Assembly (NCBI RefSeq): GCF_002150765.1
Contig: NZ_MUYM01000016.1
Coordinates: 186,001 to 250,000, forward strand
Length of the DNA stretch: 64,000 nucleotides
Direction: 5' to 3'
From: Lentzea kentuckyensis
GTDB taxonomy: Bacteria; Actinomycetota; Actinomycetes; Mycobacteriales; Pseudonocardiaceae
Under the pieces are notes generated by a model. It worked only from the letters and a program-made list of their open reading frames with translations. It was not told where the DNA came from and searched no databases. The position numbers and the translations under genes were made by a program. Positions 17,772 through 26,591 of the stretch are shown piece after piece. Every line of letters starts with the position of its first letter. Position 1 is the first letter of the stretch.

Positions 17772-18356
17772 ATGTCTGACGCTGACAGGATCGTCGAGTT
17801 CCTCTACGAAGTCGGCCAGCTCAAGCGCCTGCCCCGAGCGGGGTGGCTGTTCGCCGGGGTGCAGCACCCCGAGTCGGTGGCGGCCCACTCGTTCCGGGTG
17901 GGCGTTCTGTCGTACGCGATCGCCGTCCAGGAGGGTGCGAACCCGGACCGGGCGGCGACGCTGGGGCTGTTCCACGACGTCCCGGAGACGCGGATCGGCG
18001 ACATCCCGTACGTCGGCAAGCTCTACCTCGACGTGAAGATGTCGCCGGAAGCCGTTGCCGCGGACCAGGTCCGGCACCTGCCCGCGCCGCTGGCCGCGCA
18101 CATCGAACAGCTGGTCGCCGAGCACGAGTCCGCGAAGAGCGACGACTTCACGCCGGAAGCGCGCTGCTCGCGAGACGCCGACAAGCTGGAGTTGTTGCTG
18201 CAGGCCCGCGAGTACCAGGCCGCGGGGATCACCAAGATGGAGCGCTTCATCCAGACCATGCAGGCGTCGGTGGTCACCGACACCGGCAAGGCCCTGATGG
18301 ACTCGGCTCTGCGAATCGCCCCCAGCGAGTGGTGGGAGGCGTTCGGCAGGCGTTAG
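17772..18356 (+). CDS. HD-domain phosphohydrolase (YfbR/HDDC2-like 5'-nucleotidase)
   Basis: 194 aa. The metal-binding HD set is visible: a first His in SVAAHSFRV, the pair in LFHDVPETRIGD, and a distal Asp in SRDADKLELL. This arrangement fits YfbR/HDDC2 enzymes that dephosphorylate deoxyribonucleoside 5'-monophosphates. It starts 13 nt after cspB and is probably cotranscribed with it. The stop overlaps the convergent lipoprotein gene by 4 nt. Confidence 0.83.
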   Translation: MSDADRIVEFLYEVGQLKRLPRAGWLFAGVQHPESVAAHSFRVGVLSYAIAVQEGANPDRAATLGLFHDVPETRIGDIPYVGKLYLDVKMSPEAVAADQVRHLPAPLAAHIEQLVAEHESAKSDDFTPEARCSRDADKLELLLQAREYQAAGITKMERFIQTMQASVVTDTGKALMDSALRIAPSEWWEAFGRR

Positions 18357-18808
18357 CGCGTGATGTCGACGACCCAGGAACCGCGCATCAGCGGCTGGCC
18401 GGTCTCCAGCACCGCGCCGGCCGCCTCGTGCACCTCGATGCGCAGCAGCTGGTCGGAGTCGTTCGGCACGGCCAGCGTGTAGGTGTAGTTCTCGCCCTTG
18501 CCGAGCAACGGCGAGGTGCAGCCTTCCTGCACCTTCGCGGCGTTCTCGTACACGCACACGACCTCCCAGAGGCCGTCCGCGAGCTGTCCGTCCACGGAGA
18601 TCTGCACGACCTTGCCCGCAGGCACCTTCAGGCTGCTGGGAGCGTTCTTCTCCGCGCAGTTCTCGCCGGTGACGTCGCAGTAGATCGTCGGCTCGACGCG
18701 GATGGTCTTGCCGTTCGCGTAGAACGTGACCTCGGGGTCGTGCCGCTGCAGCGAGCAGCCGGACAGCACGAGAACACTGACAGCCATTACCGAAGCAAGT
18801 CGACGCAC
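18353..18808 (-). CDS. Lipoprotein, DUF2771-like
   Basis: 151 aa with a lipoprotein signal (MRRLASVMAVSVLVLSGC, lipobox LSGC, lipidated Cys18) and a beta-rich domain with cysteine pairs (CDVTGENC; CVYENAAKVQEGC). Location before the MFS gene in a three-gene operon and after an HD gene matches Rv0875c, so I assign DUF2771 with moderate confidence. Function is unknown; it faces the outside of the membrane. Start GTG 18808 lies 10 nt after the MFS stop. Confidence 0.75.
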   Translation of the reverse strand: MRRLASVMAVSVLVLSGCSLQRHDPEVTFYANGKTIRVEPTIYCDVTGENCAEKNAPSSLKVPAGKVVQISVDGQLADGLWEVVCVYENAAKVQEGCTSPLLGKGENYTYTLAVPNDSDQLLRIEVHEAAGAVLETGQPLMRGSWVVDITR

Positions 18809-18818
18809 GTCAGGCAGC

Positions 18819-20333
18819 CTACGGGGTGGCTGCGGCCGGCCTGCGGACGAGCCTGTGCAACACCGTGTGCAGCGAGGTGCCGTTGCGGTACATCCACGTC
18901 TGCGTGAGGCCCAGCGCGAGCAGGACCGAGAGCACCAGGAAGCCGACCCAGAACGTCGCCGGCAGCAGCACGCCCAGCGCGCCGCCGAACACCCACGCGA
19001 GTTGCAGGATCGTCTCCGAGCGGCCGAACGCGGACGCGCGCGACTCCTCCGGCAGGTCGTCCTGGATCACCGCGTCCAGGCTGATCTTGGCCAGCGACGA
19101 CGCCGTGGCGCCCAGCAGGCCGACGATCGCCGCGGTCGTCAGGCCCGGCAGCGCGGCGGCCACCACGGTCGCGGCGAGGGCCGTGCCCACGCAGGCGATG
19201 ACCACCTCGTCCGGCTTGCCGAAGTGCTGGCGTGCGCCGATGGCGTTGCCGAGGAAGCTGCCCGCACCCGCGGCGCCGGCGATCACACCGAGCAGCAGGA
19301 GTTGCCGGACGGCGTCGCCCTCCGTCTGCGCACGGACCACGAAAGCCGCGAACAGCGTGAGGAAGCCGGTCAGCATGCGGATGGAACCGTTGGCCCACAA
19401 CGCGACCACGACATGCCGCGACACGGGTTGTTTGGCGGGCTTGGCCGTCAGCGTCGCGGGGACCTCGCCCTCGGTCACCTCGACCCACGCCGGGATCTTC
19501 ATGCACAGCCACGCGTTCACCAGGCACAGCGCCGCAGTGAACCACAGCGCGCCCGGTGAGCCGAAGAGGTTCGCGAAGCCCGCCGCGATCGCACCGAACA
19601 CCGCGCCCGCCGCGAGCCCGAAGATCGTCATGCGGGCGTTGGTCTTGGACAGCGTGATCTCCGGCGGCAGCACGCGCGGCGTGATCGCGGACTTGAGCAC
19701 CGTGAACGACTTGCTGAGCACCATGCTGCCGAGCGCCGCCGGGTACAGCAGCCAGTTGTCGAAGTTGAGCGCCATCACGACGGACAGCACGATCCGCAGC
19801 ACGCAGGAGGCCGCCAGTGCGAGCCGCCGGCCGCGCTGGATCTTGTCCAGCAACGGCCCGATCACCGGCGCGATCAACGCGAACGGCGCGACGGTGATCA
19901 ACAGGTACAGCGCGACCTTGGTCTTGGACTCGGCACTCGCGGCGCTGAAGAAGAGCGTGTTCGCCAGCGCCACGGCCATCGCCGCGTCGGCGGCGTAGTT
20001 CATCATCACCGCGTAGGTGACCGAGGACATGCCGGACTTCTTGGCACCGTCCGCGTGGGCCGCGCGCCGGAACGCCGCGACCGCCTGCTGCGAGAGCTGC
20101 TTGCCGCGGAACCAGGCGACGCGCGTGACCGTGAGCTTCCTCGGCGGCTTGGGCGTCGGGGTGGTCTGCTGGTCCTGGTTCGGCAGCGGACGCGTGTTCT
20201 GCGGACGGCGGGGTGGGGGCTGGAAACCGTGCTCGGCCGCAGCCTCGCGACGCTGCCGCGGCTGGTATTCGTCGTCCTGCCACGGGTAGCGCTTCGGAGT
20301 CGGTTCGTCACTCCACCCGCGGTCGCCGGTCAC
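18819..20333 (-). CDS. MFS transporter with long cytoplasmic N-terminal tail
   Basis: 504 aa. The first roughly 100 residues are polar, rich in Gln/Pro/Arg and probably disordered; twelve hydrophobic segments follow. The loop 2-3 motif appears as DKIQRGRR. It sits between a glutaminyl cyclase and a lipoprotein gene in one operon (4-nt and 10-nt gaps) and matches Rv0876c in context. The substrate is unknown. Start is GTG 20333. Confidence 0.85.
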   Translation of the reverse strand: MTGDRGWSDEPTPKRYPWQDDEYQPRQRREAAAEHGFQPPPRRPQNTRPLPNQDQQTTPTPKPPRKLTVTRVAWFRGKQLSQQAVAAFRRAAHADGAKKSGMSSVTYAVMMNYAADAAMAVALANTLFFSAASAESKTKVALYLLITVAPFALIAPVIGPLLDKIQRGRRLALAASCVLRIVLSVVMALNFDNWLLYPAALGSMVLSKSFTVLKSAITPRVLPPEITLSKTNARMTIFGLAAGAVFGAIAAGFANLFGSPGALWFTAALCLVNAWLCMKIPAWVEVTEGEVPATLTAKPAKQPVSRHVVVALWANGSIRMLTGFLTLFAAFVVRAQTEGDAVRQLLLLGVIAGAAGAGSFLGNAIGARQHFGKPDEVVIACVGTALAATVVAAALPGLTTAAIVGLLGATASSLAKISLDAVIQDDLPEESRASAFGRSETILQLAWVFGGALGVLLPATFWVGFLVLSVLLALGLTQTWMYRNGTSLHTVLHRLVRRPAAATP

Positions 20334-20337
20334 ACCG

Positions 20338-21090
20338 TCAATCCTGCCCCATCCCGTTGAACCTCACCCGGAAGATGGTGGGCCAGTTCTTGCCTGTGAC
20401 CAGGAACTCGTTGGTCCCGGGGATGTGCGCGATGCCGTTGAGGACGTCGACCTGACCCGAAGGCTTGAGCGCCGACAGGTCGTAGGTGCTGATCACCTGG
20501 CCGTTGGCGGGGTCGATGCGGACGATCTCGTCGGTCTTCCACACGTTCGCCCAGACCTTGCCGCCGACGCACTCCAGTTCGTTGAGCTGCTCCAGCGCCT
20601 TGCCGTCGCGGGTGACCTGCACGTTCCCGGTCTCCGTGAACGACTTCGGGTCGCGGAAGGTCAACTTCGCGCTGCCGTCGCTCATCACCAGGCGCCGGCC
20701 GTCGTCGCAGATGCCCCAGCCCTCGCCCTGGTACTCGACCCGGCGGAGCTCGTTCAGCGTCTTGCGGTCGCGTTCGATGGCCACGCCGTTGCGCCAGGTG
20801 ATCTGCCAGATGGTGTCGCCGACGACCGTGATGCCCTCGCCGAAGAAGTCCTGCGGGAGGTCGACCTTCTTCTGGACGTTCCCGCTCGACGGATCGAGCG
20901 CCCGCATCGTCGACTGGCCCTCCAGGCCGGTGCCCTCGTAGAGGACGCCGTCGACCAGTTCCAACCCCTGGGTGAACGCCGACGTGTCGTGCGGGATCTT
21001 TTGCAGGACTTCTACCTGCGGTTTTGTTTCCGGCGGCGACGAGCAGGCAGCCAGGACCGCGACGAGGACCAGCCAGACGGGTGAGCGCAC
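20338..21090 (-). CDS. Glutaminyl-peptide cyclotransferase, lipoprotein
   Basis: 250 aa, plant/bacterial-type glutamine cyclotransferase (five-bladed beta-propeller) that converts N-terminal Gln of secreted peptides to pyroglutamate. Diagnostic segments include the IPHDTSAFTQGLEL region, YEGTGLEGQS and ELECVGGKVWANVW. A lipoprotein signal precedes it (VRSPVWLVLVAVLAAC). I choose GTG 21090, which gives a compact signal and leaves 58 bp to the divergent gene. GTG 21138 would leave only 10 bp for two promoters. It is the first gene of the three-gene minus-strand operon. Confidence 0.87.
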   Translation of the reverse strand: MRSPVWLVLVAVLAACSSPPETKPQVEVLQKIPHDTSAFTQGLELVDGVLYEGTGLEGQSTMRALDPSSGNVQKKVDLPQDFFGEGITVVGDTIWQITWRNGVAIERDRKTLNELRRVEYQGEGWGICDDGRRLVMSDGSAKLTFRDPKSFTETGNVQVTRDGKALEQLNELECVGGKVWANVWKTDEIVRIDPANGQVISTYDLSALKPSGQVDVLNGIAHIPGTNEFLVTGKNWPTIFRVRFNGMGQD

Positions 21091-21148
21091 CCCACGGAGG
21101 GTGGCACGAGTTTTCGTCCCGGCGAAGACCTGCGGCACAATTCACCAC

Positions 21149-21886
21149 GTGACCGCGACTGAGATGCTCCTCGACGCCATTGATCTCGCCCGCGCCGCCG
21201 CTGAAGAAGAGGCAGGTGTGGAACGCGTCGGCGCTCACGTCGGGGTGCACGGCGAGGACGAATACTCCGTCACGCACCTGTTCGAGGCCGAGCACGCGGG
21301 CTACCGCGGCTGGAACTGGGCCGTGACCGTCGCCTTCGCGGGCGAGGGCTCCCCGGTGTCGGTCAGCGAGGTCGTGCTGCTGCCGGGTCAGGACGCCCTG
21401 GTCGCCCCCGAGTGGGTGCCGTGGAGCGAACGGGTCCGTGCCGGCGACCTCGGTGTGGGCGACCTGATGCCGCCCCGCGAGGACGACCCGCGCCTGGTCG
21501 AGGCCTACGTGCAGTCCGACGACCCCGCGGTCGAGGAGGTCGCGCTGGAGATCGGCCTCGGCCGCACGCGCGTCCTGTCCCGCGAGGGCCGCCTCGACGC
21601 CGCCGACCGCTGGGTGAGCTCCGACTTCGGCCCCAAGTCCGACATGGCCCGCAGCGCCCCCGCGCACTGCGGCACGTGCGGCTTCTACACCCGTGTCGCC
21701 GGCGCGTTCGGTGCGGCGTTCGGCGTGTGCGCGAACGAGATCGCGCCCGCGGACGGCCACGTCGTGCACGTCGAGTACGGCTGCGGCGCCCACTCGCAGG
21801 CCGAGGTCGACATCAGCCCGATGGTGCCGGTCGCCGACCTGGTCTACGACGACGCGCAGCTGGACGTTCTGGACGTCTCGGAGTGA
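21149..21886 (+). CDS. DUF3027 protein with cysteine-rich C-terminal motif
   Basis: 245 aa actinobacterial protein of unknown function. The C-terminal part has a conserved pattern HCGTCGFY, then FGVCANE, then EYGCGAHS. Four spaced cysteines with nearby histidines look like a zinc or other metal site. The start GTG 21149 has no obvious ribosome site and may be leaderless. The stop overlaps the GTG of the sacsin-like gene (GTGA), so the two proteins are translationally coupled and probably act together. It corresponds in position to Rv0877. Confidence 0.8.
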   Translation: MTATEMLLDAIDLARAAAEEEAGVERVGAHVGVHGEDEYSVTHLFEAEHAGYRGWNWAVTVAFAGEGSPVSVSEVVLLPGQDALVAPEWVPWSERVRAGDLGVGDLMPPREDDPRLVEAYVQSDDPAVEEVALEIGLGRTRVLSREGRLDAADRWVSSDFGPKSDMARSAPAHCGTCGFYTRVAGAFGAAFGVCANEIAPADGHVVHVEYGCGAHSQAEVDISPMVPVADLVYDDAQLDVLDVSE

Positions 21887-24657
21887 CCGACCCGTTCGGC
21901 ACCGAGGCCCTGCGCACCTCGGTCCTCGCCGCCTGGCGTGGGTCGCCCACCCGCTTCCGCGAAGACGCGAACGCCGAGGAAGACCTCCGTCTCGGCGGCT
22001 ACCGGGACCGCCTGCTCGTCGAGCTCGCCCAGAACGCCGCCGACGCGGCCGGTGCCGAGCCGGGTGTGTTGCGGATCACTCTGGTCGACGGCGAGCTCAG
22101 GGCCGCCAACACCGGTGCTCCGCTGACGTCCGCCGGCGTGGCCGCCCTGGCGTCGCTGCGGGCGTCGGCGAAGGAGTCCGGTGTGGGGCAGTTCGGTGTC
22201 GGGTTCGCGGCCGTCCTGGCCGTGTCGGACGCGCCGCGCGTGGTCTCCGTTTCGGGTGGCGTGGAGTTCTCCGCCGCCCGGACTCGCGCCGAGGTGCCGG
22301 AGCTGGCGTCGGAGCGCGGTGGCGACGTGCCGGTGCTGCGTCTGGTGTGGCCGTGCGACGAGACGGTCCCCGAGGGCTTCACGACCGAGGTCCGGCTGCC
22401 GCTGAAGGTCTCGCTGTCGCTGGACGATCTGGCCGCCGAAGTGCCGGACCTGCTGCTGGCGTTGCCCGGCCTGCGTCGCGTCGAGGTCGGCTCGCAGTCG
22501 TGGGAACGCTTCGTCACCGCGGACGGCGTCGTCACCGTCGGGTCGTCGCGCTGGCTGGTCGAGCGCGCTGTCGGCGAACTGCCGGCCGAACTGGTGCAGG
22601 GCGTCGAACACCGTCCTCAGTGGACGGTCGCGTGGGCGTACCCGCTGGACGCTCCGCTGGGCGAGGACGTGCTGCACGCGCCCACGCCGACCGACGAGCG
22701 CCTGTCGTTGCCGGCCCGCCTGATCGCGACCTTGCCGGTCGAGCCGTCGCGCCGCCGGATCCTGCCCGGCGCGGCCGCGTGGTCGGTGCTGGACGCCGCG
22801 GCTTCGCTGTACCCGGCGTTGATCGCGCGGGTTCCTGCTGTCGAGCGGACCGCTCTGGTGCCGCTGCCGGGGTTCCCGATGTCCGAAGTGGACGATCGAC
22901 TCCGGTCCGCGGTGCTGCGCTCGCTGCGCGCCGCCGCCTGGCTGCCGCTGGCGTCGGGGGAGTGGATCGCGCCGGCTCGGGCGCGCGTGCTGGACGTCGG
23001 CTCCGAGGAGCTCGTCGAACTGGTCGAGGACGCACTGCCCGGACTGCTGGACGCGGAGCTGTCCGCGCCGGTGCACGCCAAGGCGTTGGCCGCTCTGGAG
23101 GTTCCGCGCGTGTCGACGGCCGAGGTCGTCGCGGCGCTGGCCGGCGTCTCCGGTGATCCGGGCTGGTGGCGTGATGTGTACGCCGCTTTCGAGCCGTTGG
23201 CCGAGGTCGACCCGGACGTGCGCGAGGCCCTGCAGTCGTTGCCGGTGCCGCTGGCTGACGGCCGGACGGTCACCGGACCGCGCACGACCTTGATCGCTGA
23301 CGAGCCGCTGCCCGGCCTGCGCGTCGTGCACCCGGACGCCGTGCATCCGTTGCTGGTGCGGCTCGGCGCGGTCGAGGCGGGTGCCACGGAGCTGCTGGCG
23401 GATCCGTCGTTGCGCGAGAACGTGGCGCGGTCGCTGGAGGATGCCGAGGCAGGACTCGACGGTTTCGATCTGGCTGAGACCGTGCTGCGGCTGGTGGATC
23501 GCGCGGCGGTGCGGGCCGGCGAGGAACCGTGGCTGGGCGCGCTGGCGCTGCCGGACGGTTCCGGCGAGTGGCACCGCGCGGACGAGCTGCTGCTGCCAGA
23601 CTCGCCGCTGGTCGGCGTGGTCGAGGCGGACGCGTTCCCGTTGCTGTCCAAGGAGATCGCCGAGTCCTACCCGCGCGCCGCGCTGGTCGCGGTCGGGGTG
23701 GTCGACGGGTTCTCGCTGATCGTCGACGACGAGCCTGCTGGTCCGGATCACGATCTGCCGGACGAGTCCGCGTGGTGGTCGTCGGTGCCGGACGAGCCCG
23801 CTCGGGTGGTCGCGGTCCGGGACCTGGATCTGGTGGCCGACTGGCCTGCCGCGTTGCGGTTGCTGGCGTCTGATCCGGTTACGTGGCGGGCTGTTGCCGA
23901 GCCTGACGGGTACACGGGGTGGTGGATCGCCCGGCATGCTCTGCTGGCGGGGAAGGCGCCGCGCGAGTATCGGCTGGCTGAGGCAACGCTACTGGACGGG
24001 CTGTTCGACGCTGTGCCGGACCTTGGGGTGCCGGAGCACGTGTTGCGGGCTGTCGGCGTTCGGTCGCGGTTGGAGATCCTGGACGACGACGATGCCGAGC
24101 TCGTCCTGGAGCGGCTCGGGGATCCGGATCGGGTCGTTGCGGACGCTGTGGTGTTGCGGGCGCATGCGGCTCTGCCGGAAGGGGATTTCGCTCCGCCTGA
24201 GCGGGTTCGGGTGTTGTCCGGTGAGGTTGTTCTCGCGGATGACGTAGTTGTGCTGGATCACCCCTGGTTGCTCGGGGTGGTGCCGCCTTCTCGGGTGTTG
24301 CTCGCGGACGGGTCCGAGGAGCTGGCGGATCTGCTGGATCTGGCGCTGGCTTCTGAGGAGTTCGACGGGTCTCCCGATCACGTTGGCGAGGTTGTGCGGT
24401 GGGAGGACCTCGGGGCGGTTCGGATGGCTTGTGAGCTGCTCGAGGTTGCTTTGCCTGATGGGGTCGTCGTGGTGCACGACTCGTTGTTCGTTGATGGGCA
24501 GCGGGTTGAGTGGTGGATGGTGGAGGGGGTGCCGCATGCTGCGGATACCCCTGAGGGGTTGGCTCGGGCTTTGGCTTGGGTGGCTGGGCGGTGGGCGGAT
24601 CGGCACACGTTTGTTGCGTTGATCGGGGATCCGACTGCGGCCACGTTGTTGGGCTGA
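21883..24657 (+). CDS. Large protein with sacsin/Hsp90-type N-terminal ATPase domain
   Basis: 924 aa. Residues about 1-200 resemble the GHKL/sacsin N-terminal ATPase: a helix with ELAQNAADAAG (the Glu/Asn of the Bergerat fold) and a G-box region KESGVGQFGVGFAAVLAV. The remaining 700 residues are acidic, Leu-rich and of unknown fold, with repeated (A/D)LPDG-like turns. GTG 21883 overlaps the DUF3027 stop. No client or pathway is known; a chaperone-like or ATP-gated scaffold role is inferred from the fold. The last 800 bp use codons ending in T or G much more than the first 2 kb. Confidence 0.78.
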   Translation: MTDPFGTEALRTSVLAAWRGSPTRFREDANAEEDLRLGGYRDRLLVELAQNAADAAGAEPGVLRITLVDGELRAANTGAPLTSAGVAALASLRASAKESGVGQFGVGFAAVLAVSDAPRVVSVSGGVEFSAARTRAEVPELASERGGDVPVLRLVWPCDETVPEGFTTEVRLPLKVSLSLDDLAAEVPDLLLALPGLRRVEVGSQSWERFVTADGVVTVGSSRWLVERAVGELPAELVQGVEHRPQWTVAWAYPLDAPLGEDVLHAPTPTDERLSLPARLIATLPVEPSRRRILPGAAAWSVLDAAASLYPALIARVPAVERTALVPLPGFPMSEVDDRLRSAVLRSLRAAAWLPLASGEWIAPARARVLDVGSEELVELVEDALPGLLDAELSAPVHAKALAALEVPRVSTAEVVAALAGVSGDPGWWRDVYAAFEPLAEVDPDVREALQSLPVPLADGRTVTGPRTTLIADEPLPGLRVVHPDAVHPLLVRLGAVEAGATELLADPSLRENVARSLEDAEAGLDGFDLAETVLRLVDRAAVRAGEEPWLGALALPDGSGEWHRADELLLPDSPLVGVVEADAFPLLSKEIAESYPRAALVAVGVVDGFSLIVDDEPAGPDHDLPDESAWWSSVPDEPARVVAVRDLDLVADWPAALRLLASDPVTWRAVAEPDGYTGWWIARHALLAGKAPREYRLAEATLLDGLFDAVPDLGVPEHVLRAVGVRSRLEILDDDDAELVLERLGDPDRVVADAVVLRAHAALPEGDFAPPERVRVLSGEVVLADDVVVLDHPWLLGVVPPSRVLLADGSEELADLLDLALASEEFDGSPDHVGEVVRWEDLGAVRMACELLEVALPDGVVVVHDSLFVDGQRVEWWMVEGVPHAADTPEGLARALAWVAGRWADRHTFVALIGDPTAATLLG

Positions 24658-24801
24658 GTTGGGCTGATCTCTGGCGCGACTTTGCGGGTGGTCGCCTTGC
24701 GTCCGGCTGGTCCTGTTGCGTTGGTGGTCCGGACCGGGACCTTCGTTTCAAGCTCAGGACGCCTCGGCTTCGCCTTTGGGGCGGCTCGGCATTGCGTTGA
24801 A

Positions 24802-26121
24802 CTAGCGGTCTGCTGAGTGCAGTTCTGCTGAGTTGGTCTTGTTGGATTGCTGCTTTTGTTTGCGCAGGCTTGGTTTTGCTATGTCGCCGCGCCTCACCAG
24901 GATGATCCAGGCGGTGATCGTCACGATCATGGAGACGGCACCGCCGATGATGATCGGCGCGCGGCCGTTGATCTCGCCCAGCCAGCCCATCAGCGGGCCG
25001 CCCACCGGGTTGCCGCCCAGGAAGACCAGCATGTAGATGCCCATCACGCGGCCGCGCATCTCTGGTTCCACGGCCAGTTGGATGGTGGCGTTCGCGGTGG
25101 TGTTGAAGGTCATCATCGCTATGCCTACGGGGATCATCATCAGGCCCGTGAGGATCATCGTTGGCATCAGGCCGGAGACGATTTCCAGTGCGCCGAAGAC
25201 CACGCCCGCGCCGATGAAGACGGTCAGCTTTGGGGTTTTGCGTCTGGCGGCCCAGGTCGCGCCTGCCAGGGTGCCCACTGCGATCAGGGTGGAGAGCAGG
25301 CCGTAGGCGTCGGCGTCGCCGCCGAAGACGTTGCGGGCCATGATTGCCAGGGTCATGTAGAAGTTCATGCCGAAGGTGGCGATGAAGAAGACCAGCAGCA
25401 TCACGGTCAGCAGGTCTGGGCGGTGTTTGACGTAGCGGAGGCCCGAGAGGAGTTGGCCTTTTTCGCGCGGTACCGGGTCTGAGCGCTGTAGTTGGGAGGT
25501 GCGCATCAGCCAGACGCCGCCTACTACGCCTATGAAGCTGATGGCGTTGGCTATGAAGACCCAGCCGGTGCCGATGGCCACGATCGTCACGCCGGCGATG
25601 GCCGGGCCGATGATGCGGGCCAGGTTGAACATCATCGAGTTGATCGCCACGGCGTTGGTCAGCTGGTCGCGGCCGACCATTTCGACGACGAACGATTGGC
25701 GTACCGGGGTTTCCACGGCGGAGAAGCAGCCGAGCAGGAAGCAGAGCACGTAGACGTGCCAGAGTTCGACCACGCCGGTCACGTCCAGCAGGCCCAGGGC
25801 CAGTGCGCAGATGCCCAGGGCGGATTCCAGCCACAGCAACAGCTTGCGCTTGTCCATGCGGTCGGCGAGGACGCCGCCCCACATGGAGAGGATCAGGACC
25901 GGGAGGAACTGGAGGGAGGCGGCGAAGCCCAGGGCTACCGGGGAGCCGTTGGTGAGTTCCAGGACCAGCCAGTCCTGGGCCACGCGCTGCATCCAGACGC
26001 CGACCAGCGAGATGATCTGGCCGGAGGCGTAGAGGCGATAGTTGTATATGCCTAACGATCTGAACATTCCGGTACGACGAGGTGGCGAACTGTCTGCTCC
26101 ACCACCCGCGTAACCCGACAC
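24802..26121 (-). CDS. MFS exporter (EntS/MFS_3-like)
   Basis: 439 aa, twelve transmembrane helices. The loop 2-3 motif GGVLADRMDKRKLLL and SAVETPVRQSFVVEMV place it with the enterobactin-exporter EntS/TetV-like drug exporters. The basic C-terminal tail ends in KQQSNKTNS-like residues. It is the second gene after marR (4-nt gap), so drug or metabolite efflux controlled by that MarR is likely. Start GTG 26121; the internal ATG 26067 is a possible alternative. Confidence 0.85.
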   Translation of the reverse strand: MSGYAGGGADSSPPRRTGMFRSLGIYNYRLYASGQIISLVGVWMQRVAQDWLVLELTNGSPVALGFAASLQFLPVLILSMWGGVLADRMDKRKLLLWLESALGICALALGLLDVTGVVELWHVYVLCFLLGCFSAVETPVRQSFVVEMVGRDQLTNAVAINSMMFNLARIIGPAIAGVTIVAIGTGWVFIANAISFIGVVGGVWLMRTSQLQRSDPVPREKGQLLSGLRYVKHRPDLLTVMLLVFFIATFGMNFYMTLAIMARNVFGGDADAYGLLSTLIAVGTLAGATWAARRKTPKLTVFIGAGVVFGALEIVSGLMPTMILTGLMMIPVGIAMMTFNTTANATIQLAVEPEMRGRVMGIYMLVFLGGNPVGGPLMGWLGEINGRAPIIIGGAVSMIVTITAWIILVRRGDIAKPSLRKQKQQSNKTNSAELHSADR

Positions 26122-26125
26122 GTCC

Positions 26126-26551
26126 TTACTGCCCCGCCATCCTGTCGATGATCTCGGCGGCGCGCGAGAGCAGTTCCCGTTCGTCGGGTTCCAGTTCCGC
26201 GAGCCTCTTGTCCAGCCACGCTTCGCGGGCCGTGATCTCGTCTTCGAGGTACGACAAGCCTTCGCCGGTCAGCTCGACGATGGCTTGACGGCCGTCGGTG
26301 GGGTGCGGGCTGCGCGTGGCGAAGCCGAACTCCTCCAGGGCGGCGATCACGCGCGTCATCGACGGCGGCTGCACGCCTTCCTTGGCCGCGAGTTCGCCTG
26401 GCGTCAGCGGTCCGCACTTGTGCAGCGTGGACAGCGCGGACACCTGCGTCAGCGACACCGACGAGTTGGTGCGCTGCGCTCGCAGGCGGCGGTTGAGGCG
26501 CACGACGGCAAGCCTCAACCTGCTCGCCAGTCCGTGCTGATCGGTCGCCAC
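26126..26551 (-). CDS. MarR-family regulator (Rv0880-like)
   Basis: 141 aa with a MarR wHTH (LTPGELAAKEGVQPPSMTRVI, wing GFATRSPHPTDGRQ). The GTG at 26551 aligns with the start of mycobacterial Rv0880; an in-frame GTG at 26569 would add six residues. TATGCT 6 nt upstream of 26551 could be a -10, which would make the mRNA leaderless. It precedes the MFS exporter gene by 4 nt, a common repressor-exporter pair. M. tuberculosis Rv0880 binds DNA and small aromatic ligands, which supports a regulator role. Confidence 0.85.
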   Translation of the reverse strand: MATDQHGLASRLRLAVVRLNRRLRAQRTNSSVSLTQVSALSTLHKCGPLTPGELAAKEGVQPPSMTRVIAALEEFGFATRSPHPTDGRQAIVELTGEGLSYLEDEITAREAWLDKRLAELEPDERELLSRAAEIIDRMAGQ

Positions 26552-26591
26552 GTAGTTAGCATACCTCACGAAATAGTTTCCTGCCGAAAGA

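Noticed and set aside
24658..24801. Possible small RNA or terminator between the sacsin-like and MFS genes
   Set aside because: No stable inverted repeat or promoter-like element is visible in the 144 bp; only direct composition shift.
21844..25882. Two long minus-strand frames (21844-23937 and 23879-25882) opposite the sacsin-like and MFS genes
   Set aside because: Compositionally extreme (Arg/Gln/His-rich), with no domain or start signal; explained by codon usage of the real genes.
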